Assembly (NCBI RefSeq): GCF_000721935.1
Contig: NZ_KL585391.1
Span: forward strand, 18,115-23,501
Source: Streptomyces sp. NRRL WC-3549
GTDB taxonomy: Bacteria > Actinomycetota > Actinomycetes > Streptomycetales > Streptomycetaceae
DNA: 5,387 bases
Direction: 5' to 3'
The notes below the pieces were generated by a model. The model was not told the DNA's origin, ran no database searches, and saw only the letters and a program-made list of their open reading frames with translations. Of this stretch, positions 4,843 through 5,387 are shown in pieces; positions within the stretch are counted from its first letter, which is position 1; each line of letters begins with the position of its first letter. A program made the translations under genes and the position numbers.

Positions 4843-5387
4843 ATGGCCACGCACCTCGCCCCGCGTCCCCACCGGCGACGCACCGGCTCCCAGAATCCCG
4901 GCCCCCAGAACCCCGGGCCCCACACCGCGGACGCAGCCGGCTCCCCCGCGCCGAGCCCCACAGGACGGTGGCGGCGCAGAGCGATCCGGTTCGACGAGCA
5001 GTTGCCGGTCGACCACCGGCTCGGCCAGGTCTACCGGATCGGGGCCGGGCTGATGGGGCTGGTGCTCGTCGCCTTCGGCATCCTGGGGCTGATCGACCGC
5101 ATCGGCTTCTTCGACACCGGCGGCGACACCGTGGCCGGGCTGAACACCAACGGCACGCTCAGTGTGCTGTCGATCTGCATCGGGCTGCTGCTCTTCGGCG
5201 GCATGGTGATCGGCGGCAACGTCGCCTCGACCCTGAACATGGCGCTCGGCATCGCGTTCGTCGTCAGCGGCTTCGTGAATCTGGCGCTGCTCGGCACCGG
5301 CATGAACTTTCTCGCCTTCCACATGCAGAACGTGATCTTCAGCTTCGCCGTGGGACTGCTGCTCATGACGTTCGGCATGTACGGCAG
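4843..5387 (+). CDS. DUF4383 family membrane protein, C-terminus cut off by window edge
   Basis: This is an integral membrane protein of unknown function, with 181 complete codons visible. Residues 1-50 form a hydrophilic, Pro/Arg-rich cytoplasmic-type tail with a doubled QNPGP motif (17-26). The DUF4383 pattern follows: LGQVYRIGAGLMGLVLVAFGILGL (first helix, about 65-84), FFDTGGDTVAGLNTNGTLSVLS, a second helix at about 106-124, a third at about 130-150 ending GFVNLALLGTG, then MNFLAFHMQNVIFSFAVGLLL (fourth helix, about 162-180). The NFLAF and final helix regions match what I recall of this actinobacterial family. The open frame continues past the edge, and family members usually end shortly after this helix. 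It has its own intergenic region and a strong Shine-Dalgarno sequence, so it is probably transcribed separately from the gene upstream. Confidence 0.9.
   Translation, partial: MATHLAPRPHRRRTGSQNPGPQNPGPHTADAAGSPAPSPTGRWRRRAIRFDEQLPVDHRLGQVYRIGAGLMGLVLVAFGILGLIDRIGFFDTGGDTVAGLNTNGTLSVLSICIGLLLFGGMVIGGNVASTLNMALGIAFVVSGFVNLALLGTGMNFLAFHMQNVIFSFAVGLLLMTFGMYG

Noticed and set aside
3637..5322. A 561-codon open frame on the minus strand
   Set aside because: It is antisense to the coiled-coil and DUF4383 genes, crosses the adapter (giving VYKRQ), is rich in low-complexity Gly/Arg/Pro, and has no recognisable domain. Long antisense frames are normal in DNA of this composition.
1..5387. CRISPR array, toxin-antitoxin pair, defence system or biosynthetic cluster
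   Set aside because: No spaced repeats of CRISPR type and no matching gene pairs or domains were seen. The only direct tandem repeat is the short 20-bp one at 4592.

Overview
The very high G+C content, GTG and TTG start codons, purine-rich Shine-Dalgarno boxes, and a DUF4097-type lipoprotein next to a DUF4383 membrane protein point to a chromosome of Streptomyces or a close relative. This is inferred from sequence style and protein families, not from a marker gene.

Layout. Positions 1 to about 963 hold most of an IS3-family insertion sequence on the minus strand: orfA complete, orfB running off the left edge. Its right end lies against a tyrosine recombinase gene (about 964-1970, plus strand) that has lost its N-terminal arm-binding region but keeps the core-binding domain and all catalytic residues. 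The integrase points at a strong hairpin (2015-2055) and then at the 3' end of a minus-strand tRNA-Val(UAC) (2071-2145). This is the usual int/att/tRNA arrangement of an integrated phage or conjugative element, so the tRNA probably marks the edge of a decayed island. To its right, the sequence looks like ordinary chromosomal genes.

The right part holds three plus-strand envelope-associated genes: a DUF4097-type lipoprotein with seven DNG repeats (2443-3216), a membrane-anchored helical/coiled-coil protein of unknown function (3287-4590), and the start of a DUF4383 four-helix membrane protein (4843 to the right edge). The first two are 70 bases apart and could be co-transcribed. The third has its own 252-base upstream region.

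The most important observation concerns data quality. The coiled-coil gene is broken at 3994-4011 by CTGTCTCTTATACACATC, which is 18 of the 19 bases of the Tn5 mosaic end used in Nextera library adapters. It shifts the frame and splits one gene of about 428 codons into two apparent ORFs. I read this as untrimmed adapter left in the assembly, not as biology. I found no convincing evidence for a previously undescribed biological system in this window. The real biology of interest is the IS-disrupted integrase relic beside tRNA-Val and the regular DNG-repeat lipoprotein.
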